DNA of 64,000 bases from Nocardioides humi (GTDB lineage: Bacteria > Actinomycetota > Actinomycetes > Propionibacteriales > Nocardioidaceae): NCBI RefSeq assembly GCF_006494775.1, contig NZ_CP041146.1, positions 6,070,501 through 6,134,500 of the forward strand, written 5' to 3'. The notes under the pieces were generated by a model. It ran no database searches, was not told the DNA's origin, and saw nothing but the letters and a program-made list of their open reading frames with translations. A program made the translations under genes and the position numbers. This document shows, one piece after another, positions 43,990 through 52,879 of this stretch (positions within the stretch are counted from its first letter, which is position 1; the number at the start of each line of letters is the position of its first letter).

Positions 43990-45203
43990 CCGCCACGGAT
44001 CTGGAGTCCTTGCGCTTCGTCGAGCGCGCCGACGTCCACAAGGCCGGCGAGCACGCCGCCACGCTCACCCGCGTGGCCGAGGGCGTCGAGTTCCGCTACC
44101 GGACCGCGTGGCTCGAAGCGGGCGGCCAGCCGGTCGCGACCAGCCTGCCGGTGACCCCCGACCCGGTGGTGACCCCGGGCGGCGCGCTGCCGTCGTACTT
44201 CGCCGGGCTCCTGCCGGAGGGCCGCCGGCTGGGCGTGCTGCGACGCGAGACCAAGACCTCGGCCGACGACGAGCTGACCCTGCTCCTCGCAGTGGGCGCG
44301 GACGCGATCGGGGACGTCCAGGCGGTCCCCGACGGCGCCGCGCCTACCGAGGTGCCGCCCCGGATCGCCATCGACGACATCGGTCGCGCCAGCTTCGCCG
44401 AGCTGCTCGACGAGCTGGGCGTCCGGGCCCAGCGCGCCGCGCTGCCCGGCGTGCAGGACAAGACCAGCGCCGCCATGATCAACCTGCCGATCGCCCGCGC
44501 CGGCGAGCGGCACATCCTCAAGCTCAACCCCGTCGGCGAGCTCCCCCACCTCGTCGAGAACGAGGCCTTCTTCCTCGACGCCGCCCGCAGGTCCGGGCTC
44601 ACCGTGCCCGCCCACGAGCTGGTCACGGACCGCGACGGCGCCCCCGGCCTGCTGGTCCGACGCTTCGACCGGGTGACCGTCGAGGGCAAGGTCCGCGCGC
44701 TGGCCGTCGAGGACGGGTGCCAGGCGGCCGACCGCCCGCCGGCGGACAAGTACCGGCTCGGCGCGGATCGCGTGTTCGCGGCCCTCACCGCGGTCTGCGA
44801 CGCGCCCGCGGTGGCCGGACGCGACCTCCTCCGGCAGCTCGCCTTCGCCTTCCTCACCGGGAACGGCGACGCTCACGCGAAGAACTTCACCGTGCTGCAG
44901 GACCTCTCCGGGGAGTGGCGGGCCTCGCCCGCCTACGACCTGCCGTGCTCACAGGTGTACGGCGACCACACCATGGCGCTCGCGGTCGACGGACGCACCG
45001 ACGCCCGCCTCGGGGGCGAGGACTTCGTGGCGCTCGGGACGCGGCTGGGCGTGCCGGAGCGGGCCACGCGCCGGATGCTCGACGAGCTGACCGAGCGCGC
45101 GGACCGCTGGCTGGGCGAGCTCGACCGGCTACCGTTCGACGCCGGACGCGTCCGCAAGCTGCGGCGGGTGATCGACCACCGTCGCGGGCAGCTCAGACGT
45201 TGA
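43986..45203 (+). CDS. hipA: HipA-type serine/threonine kinase toxin
   Basis: The 405-residue protein has the HipA N-subdomain 1 (about 15-120, LPSYFAGLLPEGRRLGVLRR) and the kinase core: GVQDKTSAAM near residue 157 (nucleotide-binding loop), RHILKLNP near 177, NEAFFLDAARRSGL, LVRRFDR, the catalytic FLTGNGDAHAKNFTVL near 293, and the metal site ASPAYDLPCSQ near 317. E. coli HipA phosphorylates glutamyl-tRNA synthetase and causes growth arrest; the target here is unknown. The last codons lie in the first unit of a 15-bp tandem repeat shared with the end of the convergent sufT gene. Confidence 0.92.
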   Translation: MTATDLESLRFVERADVHKAGEHAATLTRVAEGVEFRYRTAWLEAGGQPVATSLPVTPDPVVTPGGALPSYFAGLLPEGRRLGVLRRETKTSADDELTLLLAVGADAIGDVQAVPDGAAPTEVPPRIAIDDIGRASFAELLDELGVRAQRAALPGVQDKTSAAMINLPIARAGERHILKLNPVGELPHLVENEAFFLDAARRSGLTVPAHELVTDRDGAPGLLVRRFDRVTVEGKVRALAVEDGCQAADRPPADKYRLGADRVFAALTAVCDAPAVAGRDLLRQLAFAFLTGNGDAHAKNFTVLQDLSGEWRASPAYDLPCSQVYGDHTMALAVDGRTDARLGGEDFVALGTRLGVPERATRRMLDELTERADRWLGELDRLPFDAGRVRKLRRVIDHRRGQLRR

Positions 45204-45221
45204 AGCCTCAGACGTTGAAGC
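45192..45221. repeat. 15-bp perfect tandem duplication at the hipA/sufT junction
   Basis: The unit CTCAGACGTTGAAGC occurs twice head to tail (45192-45206 and 45207-45221). The first copy contains the hipA stop; the second holds the sufT stop on the other strand. It looks like a duplicated end of sufT. Confidence 0.85.
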
Positions 45222-45573
45222 CCAGCGCCCGCAGCTGCTCACGGCCGTCCTCGGTGATCTTGTCCGGGCCCCACGGGGGCATCCAGACCCAGTTGATGGC
45301 GACGTCGTTGACGAGGCCCTCCAGCGCCGAGTTGGTCTGGTCGGTGATCACGTCGGTCAGCGGGCAGGCCGCCGAGGTCAGCGTCATGTCGAGCACGACA
45401 TTGGTGCCCTCGTCGACGTGGATGCCGTAGACGAGGCCGAGGTCGACCACGTTGATGCCGAGCTCGGGGTCGACGACGTCCTTCATCGCCTCCTCGATGT
45501 CGGCCAGGGCGACGTTCGACGACGCGTTCGTGCTGGCCTCGGGGACCTCGGGCAGGTCGCTGTTGTCGGTCAT
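45208..45573 (-). CDS. sufT: SufT/MIP18-family iron-sulfur assembly factor (DUF59)
   Basis: The 121-residue protein has an acidic N-terminal tail of about 22 residues, then the DUF59 domain: IEEAMKDVVDPELGINVVDLGLVYGIHV, LTSAACPLTDVITDQ (the conserved cysteine), INWVWMPPWGPDKITEDGREQLRALGF. It helps mature Fe-S proteins. It is the last gene of the suf operon, with its start overlapping the sufU stop by one base. Confidence 0.92.
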   Translation of the reverse strand: MTDNSDLPEVPEASTNASSNVALADIEEAMKDVVDPELGINVVDLGLVYGIHVDEGTNVVLDMTLTSAACPLTDVITDQTNSALEGLVNDVAINWVWMPPWGPDKITEDGREQLRALGFNV

Positions 45574-46052
45574 CACTTGCCTCCGTCTTCTGCGACGACC
45601 TGTGCCGTCGCGTCCTTCCACGCCATCCACGACAGCAGCGCGCACTTCACCCGCGCCGGGAACTTCGCCACGCCGGCGAACGCGATGCCGTCCTCGAGGA
45701 CGTCCTCGTCCGGCTCCACGGTGCCCTTGCCCTGCATCAGGGTGAGGAACTCCTGGTGGATCGCCATCGCCTCGTCGACCGGCTTGCCGACGACGAGGTC
45801 GTAGAGCACCGACGCCGAGGCCTGGGAGATCGAGCAGCCGAGGGCGTCGTACGACACATCGGCGACCACCTTGCCGTCCGCGCCGTCCTCGAGGTGGACG
45901 CGCAGCGTCACCTCGTCGCCGCAGGTGGGGTTGACGTGGTGCACCTCGGCCTCGTGGGCCTCGCGCAGGCCCTTGCCGTGGGGGTTCTTGTAGTGGTCGA
46001 GGATGATCTCCTGGTACAGCGCGTCCAGGTCCTGACCGTTCGCCGTGGTCAT
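45573..46052 (-). CDS. sufU: SufU Fe-S assembly protein (zinc-dependent sulfurtransferase)
   Basis: The 159-residue protein has LYQEIILDHYKNPHGKG, VNPTCGDEVTLRVHL (first Cys, then Asp), DALGCSISQASASVLYDLV (second Cys), and FPARVKCALLSWMAW (third Cys). These are the zinc-site ligands of SufU, which accepts sulfur from SufS. It begins 2 bp after sufS ends. Confidence 0.93.
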   Translation of the reverse strand: MTTANGQDLDALYQEIILDHYKNPHGKGLREAHEAEVHHVNPTCGDEVTLRVHLEDGADGKVVADVSYDALGCSISQASASVLYDLVVGKPVDEAMAIHQEFLTLMQGKGTVEPDEDVLEDGIAFAGVAKFPARVKCALLSWMAWKDATAQVVAEDGGK

Positions 46053-46054
46053 CG

Positions 46055-47326
46055 TCAGTCCAACTTGAAGTAGGAACGGGTGTATTCCAGCCCCTCGACG
46101 AGGGCGTCGATCTCCCGCGGCTCCGTGTAGAGGTACGACGACATCCGCGTCGAGCTCTGCACGCCGAACCGGGCGTGGGCGGGCTTCGCGCAGTGGTGGC
46201 CCGCGCGGACGGCGACGCCGCGGCTGTCGAGCACCTGCGCGATGTCGTGCGGGTGCACGCCCTCGAGCTCGAACGAGATCGCCCCGCCGCGCGCGGCCGG
46301 GTCGAGGGGGCCGAGCACGGTCAGCCCCTTCACCGACTGCAGGCCCTCCAGGGCGTAGCCGGTGATCGCCCTCTCGTGGGCGTGGATCGCGTCGAGCCCG
46401 ATGTGGCCGAGGTACTCCACCGCGGCGCCGAGGCCGATCGCCTCGACGATGGGCGGGGTGCCGGCCTCGAACTTGTGCGGGATGCCGGCGTACGTCGAGC
46501 CCTCCATCCGCACGGTCTCGATCATCTCGCCGCCGCCGAGGAAGGGCGGCAGCGCCTCCAGCACCGCGCGCGAGCCCCAGAGCACGCCGATGCCGGTCGG
46601 CCCGACGACCTTGTGGCCGGTGAAGGCGAGCAGGTCGGGGCGCTCCTCGGCCGGCATCGCCGCGAGGTCGATCGGCAGCTGCGGCGCGGCCTGCGAGGCG
46701 TCGACGACGACGAGCGCGCCCACGGCGTGCGCGCGCCGGGCGATCTCGCCGATCGGGTTGATCGTGCCGAGCATGTTGGAGACCCAGGTCAGCGAGACCA
46801 CCTTGGTGCGCTCGTCGATCAGCTCGTCGACGGCCGACAGGTCGAGCCGGCCGTCGTCGGTGATGCCGAACCAGCGCAGCGTCGCGCCGGTGCGCTGGGT
46901 GAGCAGCTGCCACGGCACGATATTGGAGTGGTGCTCCATCTCGGTGATGACGACCTCGTCACCGGGGCCGACCTGGCGCTCGCCGGGCCAGGCCAGGACG
47001 TTGGCGGCGAGGTTGAGCGCCTCGGAGGCGTTCTTGGTGAAGATCACCTCGTCCCGCTCGGGCGCGCCGATGAACGCGGCCACCCGGTCCCGGGCGGCCT
47101 CGAACGCCTCGGTGGACTCCGCGCCGAGCTGGTGCATCGCCCGCGCGATGTTCGCGTTGTGCCGCTCCAGGTGGTCGACCATCGTGTCGATGACGACCTG
47201 CGGCTTCTGCGAGGTGTTCGCGCTGTCGAGGTAGACCAGCGGCAGACCCCCCGCGAGCGTGCGCTCGAGGATCGGGAAGTCCTTGCGGATCACCTCCAGC
47301 TCGGGCAGGAGGCCGTCGAGGGTCAT
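46055..47326 (-). CDS. sufS: Cysteine desulfurase SufS
   Basis: The 423-residue PLP enzyme removes sulfur from cysteine for Fe-S cluster assembly. Marks are VYLDSANTSQKPQVVIDTM near residue 30, FTKNASEALNLAANVL near 95, VITEMEHHSNIVPW near 125, the PLP lysine in AFTGHKVVGPTGIGVLWG near 233, and the persulfide cysteine in VRAGHHCAKPAHARFG near 374. It starts 2 bp after sufC ends. Confidence 0.95.
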   Translation of the reverse strand: MTLDGLLPELEVIRKDFPILERTLAGGLPLVYLDSANTSQKPQVVIDTMVDHLERHNANIARAMHQLGAESTEAFEAARDRVAAFIGAPERDEVIFTKNASEALNLAANVLAWPGERQVGPGDEVVITEMEHHSNIVPWQLLTQRTGATLRWFGITDDGRLDLSAVDELIDERTKVVSLTWVSNMLGTINPIGEIARRAHAVGALVVVDASQAAPQLPIDLAAMPAEERPDLLAFTGHKVVGPTGIGVLWGSRAVLEALPPFLGGGEMIETVRMEGSTYAGIPHKFEAGTPPIVEAIGLGAAVEYLGHIGLDAIHAHERAITGYALEGLQSVKGLTVLGPLDPAARGGAISFELEGVHPHDIAQVLDSRGVAVRAGHHCAKPAHARFGVQSSTRMSSYLYTEPREIDALVEGLEYTRSYFKLD

Positions 47327-47328
47327 GA

Positions 47329-48087
47329 TCAGACCGCCGCCGTCAGGAAGCGCTCGTAGCCGTTGGCCTCCAGCTCCTCGGCCAGCTCCGGGCCGCCGGA
47401 CTCGGCGACCTTGCCGGCCACGAAGACGTGGACGCGGTCGGGCTTGATGTAGCGCAGGATGCGCGTGTAGTGCGTGATCAGCAGGACGCCCTTGCCCTCG
47501 CGCTCGCGGAACCGGTTGACGCCCTCGGAGACGACCTTGAGCGCGTCGATGTCGAGGCCGGAGTCGGTCTCGTCGAGGATCGCGACCTTCGGGTCGAGCA
47601 GGTCGAGCTGGGCGATCTCGTGGCGCTTCTTCTCCCCGCCGGAGAAGCCCTCGTTGACCGAGCGCTGCGAGAAGGAGGCGTCGAGGTTCATCCGCTCCAT
47701 GACGCCGTTGACGTCCTTGACCCAGGTGCGCAGCTTGGGGGCCTCGCCGTCGATCGCGGTCTTGGCGGTGCGCAGGAAGTTGGCGACCGAGACGCCGGGG
47801 ACCTCGACGGGGTACTGCATCGCCAGGAACAGGCCGGCGCGGGCGCGCTCGTCGACCGACATGGCCAGCACGTCCTCGCCGTCGAGGGTCACCGAGCCGC
47901 CGGTGATCTCGTAGCGGGGGTGCCCGGCGATGGAGTACGCCAGGGTGGACTTGCCCGAGCCGTTGGGGCCCATGATCGCGTGGGTCTCGCCGTCCCTGAT
48001 GGTCAGCGTGACGCCCTTGAGGATCTCCTTGGGCCCGTCCTCGGTCTGCACCTGGACCTGCAGGTCCTTGATCTCGAGGGTGCTCAT
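47329..48087 (-). CDS. sufC: SufC Fe-S assembly ATPase
   Basis: The 252-residue ABC-type ATPase has MGPNGSGKSTLAYSIAGHP near residue 40, FLAMQYPVEVPGVSVANFL at the Q-loop, GFSGGEKKRHEIAQL near 148 (SufC-specific signature), Walker B VAILDETDSGLDIDAL, and LLITHYTRILRYI. It forms the SufB-SufC-SufD scaffold. The start overlaps the Rieske-like gene stop (ATGA). Confidence 0.95.
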   Translation of the reverse strand: MSTLEIKDLQVQVQTEDGPKEILKGVTLTIRDGETHAIMGPNGSGKSTLAYSIAGHPRYEITGGSVTLDGEDVLAMSVDERARAGLFLAMQYPVEVPGVSVANFLRTAKTAIDGEAPKLRTWVKDVNGVMERMNLDASFSQRSVNEGFSGGEKKRHEIAQLDLLDPKVAILDETDSGLDIDALKVVSEGVNRFREREGKGVLLITHYTRILRYIKPDRVHVFVAGKVAESGGPELAEELEANGYERFLTAAV

Positions 48088-48419
48088 GATGGGGTGACTC
48101 CGTTCAGGGTGGTGGTGATGTCGACGTACACGTCGTCACCGCGGATTTCGACGGGGAAGGTGGCGACCGGCTCGGTCGCCGGGAGGCCGGTGGGCTTGCC
48201 GGTGCGCAGGTCGAAGCAGGACCCGTGCAGCCAGCACTCGACGGTGCCGTCGGTCACCTCGCCCTCGCTCAACGGGACCGCGGCGTGCGAGCAGAGGTCC
48301 TGCAGCGCGAACACGTCGTCGCCGTCGCGGGCGATCGCGACGTCGTACCGGTCGAGGGTGACCCCGAGGGCCTCGTCGTCCGGTACGTCGACCAGCGCGC
48401 ACGCCCGCTCGAAGCTCAC
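48084..48419 (-). CDS. Rieske-type ferredoxin within the suf operon
   Basis: The 111-residue protein has one Rieske [2Fe-2S] domain: LCSHAAVPLSEGEVTDGTVECWLHGSCFDL. The expected C-x-H and C-x2-H ligands appear as LCSHA (with Cys-x-His) and ECWLHGS (Cys-x2-His), so both halves are present. It resembles the ferredoxin of non-heme oxygenases but sits between sufD and sufC with 4-bp overlaps on both sides, as in many actinobacterial suf operons, and is likely an electron donor in cluster assembly. Confidence 0.88.
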   Translation of the reverse strand: MSFERACALVDVPDDEALGVTLDRYDVAIARDGDDVFALQDLCSHAAVPLSEGEVTDGTVECWLHGSCFDLRTGKPTGLPATEPVATFPVEIRGDDVYVDITTTLNGVTPS

Positions 48420-49597
48420 GCGAGGTCCTTGAGGACGTTCTTGGCGAGCTCCGCCTCGACGGTCTCGAGCAGCTTCTCCTCGATCGAGGGGATGTCGACC
48501 TTGCGGATCAGGTCGTTGAAGAAGCCGTGCACGACCAGGCGCTGCGCCTCCTTCTCGGAGATGCCGCGCGAGCGCAGGTAGAACAGCTGCTGGTCGTCGA
48601 ACCGGGCGGTCGCCGAGGCGTGCCCGGCCCCCTCGATCTCGCCGGTCTCGATCTCCAGGTTGGGGACCGAGTCGGCCTGGCAGCCGTCGGTGAGGACCAG
48701 GTTGCGATTCTCCTCGTAGGTCTCGATGCCCTCGGCGACCTTGCGGATCAGCACGTTGCCGATCCACACGGTGTGCGCGCCCTGGCCCTGCAGCGCGCCC
48801 TTGTAGACCACATTGCTCTTGGTCTTGGGCGCGTTGTGGTCGGCGAACAGCCGGTGCTCGAGGTGCTGGCCCTCGTCGGCGAAGTAGAGGCCGAGCAGCT
48901 CGGCCTCGCCGCCGGGACCGGCGTACTCGACGTTGGCGTGCATCCGGACCAGGTCGCCGCCGAAGGAGATCGAGGTGTGCTTGACCGAGGCGTCGCGGCC
49001 GACCCGGATCGCGTCGCGGCCCAGGTGGACCGCGTCGTCGTCCCAGTCCTGCAGGCTCAGCACGTTGACCTTCGCGCCGTCGCCGACCAGGAAGGAGGAG
49101 ATGGCGGAGTAGCGCGCGGACCCGTTGTGGACCAGCACGATGGTCACCTCGGCGTGGGCGCCGATCCGGTAGACCAGGCGGCTCCAGACCAGGTCCTCGA
49201 CCGTGCTGCCGGTGAGCCGGATGACCACCGGCTCCGCGACGACGGTCTCGGCCGGGACGTCCAGCAGCACGGCGCCGCCGGCGTTCGCGGCGGCCAGCGC
49301 GGCGGGACGCTCGTTGGGCGCGAGCTCGCCGAGCGCCACGGCCTCGTCGGCGGTGATCTCGGTCAGCGTGACGCCGGCCGGCAGCGTGGTGTCCCACTTC
49401 AGGTGCGCGTCGGACGCCTCGCCGTCGAGGAGGCCGCGCAGCCGCTTGAGCGGCGTGAAGCGCCACACCTCCTCGCGCCCGGTGGGCACGGGGTGGTCGG
49501 CCAGGTCGTACGACGCGGGCGGGTTCAGGTGGCTCTCGACGCGGTCTGCTTCCAGAGCCGACCTGACGGCCGACTCAGCCGTTTCAGTCACTGTCAC
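48416..49597 (-). CDS. sufD: SufD Fe-S scaffold protein
   Basis: The 393-residue protein has REEVWRFTPLKRLRGLL near the start and the long right-handed beta-helix of the SufBD family (VSFGGD, AGPGGEAELLGLYFADEGQHLEHRLFADHNAPKTKSNVVYKGAL). Near the end, LYFADEGQ, ASATARFDDQQLFYLRSRGISEKEAQRLVVHGFFNDLI is the conserved C-terminal domain. It forms the scaffold with SufB and SufC. The GTG at 49597 is chosen; an internal GTG at 49591 is also possible. An 83-bp gap with a hairpin separates it from sufB. Confidence 0.92.
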   Translation of the reverse strand: MTVTETAESAVRSALEADRVESHLNPPASYDLADHPVPTGREEVWRFTPLKRLRGLLDGEASDAHLKWDTTLPAGVTLTEITADEAVALGELAPNERPAALAAANAGGAVLLDVPAETVVAEPVVIRLTGSTVEDLVWSRLVYRIGAHAEVTIVLVHNGSARYSAISSFLVGDGAKVNVLSLQDWDDDAVHLGRDAIRVGRDASVKHTSISFGGDLVRMHANVEYAGPGGEAELLGLYFADEGQHLEHRLFADHNAPKTKSNVVYKGALQGQGAHTVWIGNVLIRKVAEGIETYEENRNLVLTDGCQADSVPNLEIETGEIEGAGHASATARFDDQQLFYLRSRGISEKEAQRLVVHGFFNDLIRKVDIPSIEEKLLETVEAELAKNVLKDLA

Positions 49598-49644
49598 AGG
49601 GTTTCCTTCAATGCGTGATGCTGGTGGGAATGCGCAACCATCGA

Positions 49645-49679
49645 GCCTTCGACGGCGCTGGGGGCTGAGCGCCGAAGGC
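49645..49679 (-). terminator. Intra-operon hairpin between sufB and sufD
   Basis: GCCTTCG-ACG-GCGC (49645-49658) can pair with GCGCCGAAGGC (49669-49679) over 11 bp with a 3-nt bulge. It lies right after the sufB stop, the only large gap in the otherwise overlapping suf operon, so it may partly terminate transcription or stabilise the sufB part of the mRNA. Confidence 0.4.
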
Positions 49680-49680
49680 C

Positions 49681-51099
49681 TCAGCCGACAGCGCCCTCCA
49701 TTTGGAGCTCGATCAGGCGGTTCAGCTCGAGGGCGTACTCCATGGGGAGCTCCTTGGCGATCGGCTCGACGAAGCCGCGCACGATCATCGCCATCGCCTC
49801 GTCCTCCTCCATGCCGCGCGACATGAGGTAGAAGAGCTGGTCGTCGGAGACCTTCGAGACGGACGCCTCGTGGCCCATCGACACGTCGTCCTCGCGGATG
49901 TCGACGTACGGGTAGGTGTCGGAGCGGCTGATCTGGTCGACCAGCAGCGCGTCGCACAGGACGTTGGACTTCGAGCCGTGGGCGCCCTCGTTGACCTGGA
50001 TCAGCCCGCGGTACGACGTCCGGCCGCCGCCGCGCGCCACCGACTTCGACAGGATCGACGACGAGGTGTGCGGGGCCGCGTGCACCATCTTGGCGCCGGC
50101 GTCCTGGTGCTGGCCCTCGCCGGCGAACGCGATGGACAGCGTCTCGCCCTTGGCGTGCTCGCCCATGAGGTAGACGGCGGGGTACTTCATCGTCACCTTG
50201 GAGCCGATGTTGCCGTCGACCCACTCCATGGTCGCGCCCGCCTCGCACACCGCCCGCTTGGTGACGAGGTTGTAGACGTTGTTGGACCAGTTCTGGATGG
50301 TCGTGTAGCGGCAGCGGCCGCCCTTCTTGACGATGATCTCGACGACCGCGGAGTGCAGCGAGTCCGAGCTGTAGATCGGCGCGGTGCAGCCCTCGACGTA
50401 GTGCACGTAGGCGTCCTCGTCGACGATGATCAGGGTCCGCTCGAACTGGCCCATGTTCTCGGTGTTGATCCGGAAGTAGGCCTGCAGCGGGATGTCGACG
50501 TGGACACCCTTCGGGACGTAGATGAACGAGCCGCCCGACCACACCGCGGTGTTGAGCGCGGCGAACTTGTTGTCGCCGACCGGGATGACGGTGCCGAAGT
50601 ACTCCTTGAAGAGGTCCTCGTGCTCCTTCAGCGCGGTGTCGGTGTCGAGGAAGATGACGCCCTGCTCCTCCAGGTCCTCGCGGATCTGGTGGTAGACGAC
50701 CTCGGACTCGTACTGCGCGGCGACGCCGGCGACCAGGCGCTGCTTCTCCGCCTCCGGGATGCCGAGCTTGTCGTAGGTGTTCTTGATGTCCTCCGGCAGG
50801 TCCTCCCAGCTCTGGGCCTGCTTCTCGGTGGACCGCACGAAGTACTTGATGTTGTCGAAGTCGATCGCCGACAGGTCCGAGCCCCAGGTGGGCATGGGCT
50901 TGCGGTCGAAGAGCCGGAGGCCCTTGAGGCGCAGGTCGAGCATCCAGCCCGGCTCGCTCTTCTTGCCGGAGATGTCGCGGACGACGTCCTGGTTGAGGCC
51001 GCGCTTGGCGTTGGCGCCGACGTCGTTCTTGTCGGCCCAGCCGAACTCGTAGCGACCGATCCCCTTGAGCTCGGGGTTCAGTTCTTCGATCGAGGTCAT
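49681..51099 (-). CDS. sufB: SufB Fe-S scaffold protein
   Basis: The 472-residue protein is the main cluster-assembly subunit. Marks are [12 protein letters not shown] near residue 17, [29 protein letters not shown] near 198, [22 protein letters not shown] near 240 with the conserved cysteine, [15 protein letters not shown], and [29 protein letters not shown] near 405. No intein is present, unlike in M. tuberculosis SufB. Its ATG overlaps the sufR stop (ATGA). Confidence 0.96.
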   Translation of the reverse strand: MTSIEELNPELKGIGRYEFGWADKNDVGANAKRGLNQDVVRDISGKKSEPGWMLDLRLKGLRLFDRKPMPTWGSDLSAIDFDNIKYFVRSTEKQAQSWEDLPEDIKNTYDKLGIPEAEKQRLVAGVAAQYESEVVYHQIREDLEEQGVIFLDTDTALKEHEDLFKEYFGTVIPVGDNKFAALNTAVWSGGSFIYVPKGVHVDIPLQAYFRINTENMGQFERTLIIVDEDAYVHYVEGCTAPIYSSDSLHSAVVEIIVKKGGRCRYTTIQNWSNNVYNLVTKRAVCEAGATMEWVDGNIGSKVTMKYPAVYLMGEHAKGETLSIAFAGEGQHQDAGAKMVHAAPHTSSSILSKSVARGGGRTSYRGLIQVNEGAHGSKSNVLCDALLVDQISRSDTYPYVDIREDDVSMGHEASVSKVSDDQLFYLMSRGMEEDEAMAMIVRGFVEPIAKELPMEYALELNRLIELQMEGAVG

Positions 51100-51794
51100 G
51101 AGGTGACCTGCTCCTTCTTCTCTCGGGACGAGACCGTGCCGGCGTCGGGGATGCACGTGGTGCACACCCCGTCGCCGTGGGCGATCGTGGCCAGCCGCTG
51201 GACGTGGGTGCCGAGGACGCGGCCGATGGCCTCCGTCTCGGCCTCGCACAGCTGGGGGAACTCGTGGGCGACGTGGGAGACCGGGCAGTGCTGCTGGCAC
51301 AGCTGCTCCCCCACGACCGGCAGCTCGCGGACGGCGGCGGCGTACCCCTCCTCGGAGAACACCATCGCCAGCACCTGGGCCGGCGAGGCCTCCGGGTGCG
51401 CCGCCTGCACCTCCGGGAACCGCTCCTCGATGAACGCGGCCCGGCGCTCGGCGAACGCGCGGACGGCGTCCTCGCCGACCGTCTCGGCGAGGAAGCGCAG
51501 CGCCTCGGTGGCCAGGTCGTCGTACTGCTGGTCGAAGGCGTCGCGGCCCCGCTCGGTGAGCGCGAAGACCTTGGCCGGGCGGCCGCGGCCGCGGGCGCCG
51601 ACCGGGCGCGGGTCACGGGCGTCGACGGCGCCCTCGGCGAGCAGCTGGTCGAGGTGGCGGCGTACCGCCGCCGGGGTCAGCTCGAGGCGCTCGGCGAGCG
51701 CCGCGGCCGTCGACGGACCGTTGACGAGGATCGACCGCGCGACGCGCTGGCGCGTCGGCTGGTCGCCGTCCTCGGAGGTCCGCACGATTTCCAC
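51096..51794 (-). CDS. sufR: SufR, Fe-S-sensing repressor of the suf operon
   Basis: The 232-residue regulator has an N-terminal winged helix ([44 protein letters not shown]) and a C-terminal cysteine cluster near 165-215 ([21 protein letters not shown], then CTTC) that binds [4Fe-4S]. In mycobacteria SufR represses suf and is released on cluster damage. It is the first gene of sufR-sufB-sufD-Rieske-sufC-sufS-sufU-sufT. The GTG start falls inside a sequence resembling the mycobacterial SufR site. Confidence 0.92.
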   Translation of the reverse strand: MEIVRTSEDGDQPTRQRVARSILVNGPSTAAALAERLELTPAAVRRHLDQLLAEGAVDARDPRPVGARGRGRPAKVFALTERGRDAFDQQYDDLATEALRFLAETVGEDAVRAFAERRAAFIEERFPEVQAAHPEASPAQVLAMVFSEEGYAAAVRELPVVGEQLCQQHCPVSHVAHEFPQLCEAETEAIGRVLGTHVQRLATIAHGDGVCTTCIPDAGTVSSREKKEQVTS

Positions 51795-51805
51795 AACGCC
51801 AGTGT
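51791..51805 (-). promoter_or_regulatory. Probable SufR operator overlapping the sufR start codon
   Basis: Read leftward the sequence is ACACT-GGCGT-TGTGG. It matches 9 of 10 fixed positions of the mycobacterial SufR site ACACT-N5-TGTGA as I recall it. The GTG of the right half-site is the sufR start codon, so SufR bound here would block its own transcript at the initiation region. Confidence 0.6.
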
Positions 51806-51883
51806 GCCGTTATTGATTCCAGCCCTTCAAGCAAGGCGAGGCTTACTGAGGCGGCCCTAAGCGACCCGGGTCACAGGAGTCGA

Positions 51884-52879
51884 TCAGGTCGTCGGCGAGC
51901 AGCCGTCGCGCCAGCCGGCGACGACCTCGCCGTCCGAGTCCAGGCTGTTCTTGCTGTCGAGCCAGGCGGCGAGGCCCTCGTTCACGACGCTGAGGCACCT
52001 GTTTCCGGACAGGTCGAGCACCACGTCGGCGTGGGCGTGGCGCAGCGGCGCCGCCCAGCCGGAGATGTCGCCGCTCAGCCGGTTGCCGTAGAGATCCAGG
52101 TCCTGGAGCCGGCCGAGGCTCCCGATCGCGTCGGGAACACTCGTGAGCCGGTTGCCGCCGAGGCCGAGGACCTCGAGGTTCGTGAGGCGTCCGATCGAGG
52201 CCGGGAGCGTGGTCAGCTCGTTGCCGGCCAGGGCCAGGATCCGGAGCTGGGTGAGGTCCTCGATCGGGTCGGGGAGGACGGTCAGGCCCTGCTCCTGCAG
52301 CGCGAGGTACTGGACATGCCCGCCCGCGCAGATCACATCGTCCGCACCCCAGGCGCAGGGGTCGCCGGTACCCCAGTCCCCGAGACCGGTGCCGCCGGGG
52401 TTGGCGTCCTTCAGAGCCATCAGCGCGTTGCACTCGAGGACCGGGATGCTGGACTGGCCGACGCAGCCCGCGCTCGGCTGCGGGCCGGGCTCGGGATCGG
52501 GGATGGCGGGCGTCGCGCAGGCGCTCGCGACGGCTGACTGTGCCGTCGGCACGCCGGCCGCGGCGCTCTTCACCCGGTGCTTGGCGAGCCTCAGCCTCTT
52601 CTTCGCCTTCGCGACCTTGGCCGCCGTGCGGGAGGCACGGGCCTTCGTGAGCTGCTTCCTCGCCTTGGCGACGCGGGCCTGCGCCGTGGCGAGGGACTCC
52701 TCGGCGGCCGTCAGGCCGCCCTTCGCGCTCGTGCACGCGCCACCGGCCGCCGTACGTGCCACGCTCGCCGAGGCACCCGGGCTCGCCAGCGCACCGAGCA
52801 CCAACAGGACGGCGACCAGCACCGACGACGAACGCGGGCGAGCGCGCTCGACCCTCTTCCGGGACTGCGTGGCGACCAT
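51884..52879 (-). CDS. Secreted leucine-rich-repeat protein with coiled coil and plant-like LRR cap
   Basis: The 331-residue protein has a signal peptide (SSVLVAVLLVLGALASPGASA), a basic Ala/Lys coiled coil (about 55-108, LATAQARVAKARKQLTKARAS), a Pro linker, and an LRR domain. An N-cap, LECNALMALKDANPGG...DPCAWGADDVICAGGHVQYLAL, resembles the LRRNT_2 cap of plant receptors. About five 22-23-residue repeats follow (LRILALAGNELTTLPASIGRL, LEVLGLGGNRLTSVPDAIGSL, LQDLDLYGNRLSG), and a Cys-bearing C-cap (GNRCLSV...GWRDGCSPTT). It is extracellular; it may mediate adhesion or protein binding. The partner is unknown. Confidence 0.82.
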   Translation of the reverse strand: MVATQSRKRVERARPRSSSVLVAVLLVLGALASPGASASVARTAAGGACTSAKGGLTAAEESLATAQARVAKARKQLTKARASRTAAKVAKAKKRLRLAKHRVKSAAAGVPTAQSAVASACATPAIPDPEPGPQPSAGCVGQSSIPVLECNALMALKDANPGGTGLGDWGTGDPCAWGADDVICAGGHVQYLALQEQGLTVLPDPIEDLTQLRILALAGNELTTLPASIGRLTNLEVLGLGGNRLTSVPDAIGSLGRLQDLDLYGNRLSGDISGWAAPLRHAHADVVLDLSGNRCLSVVNEGLAAWLDSKNSLDSDGEVVAGWRDGCSPTT

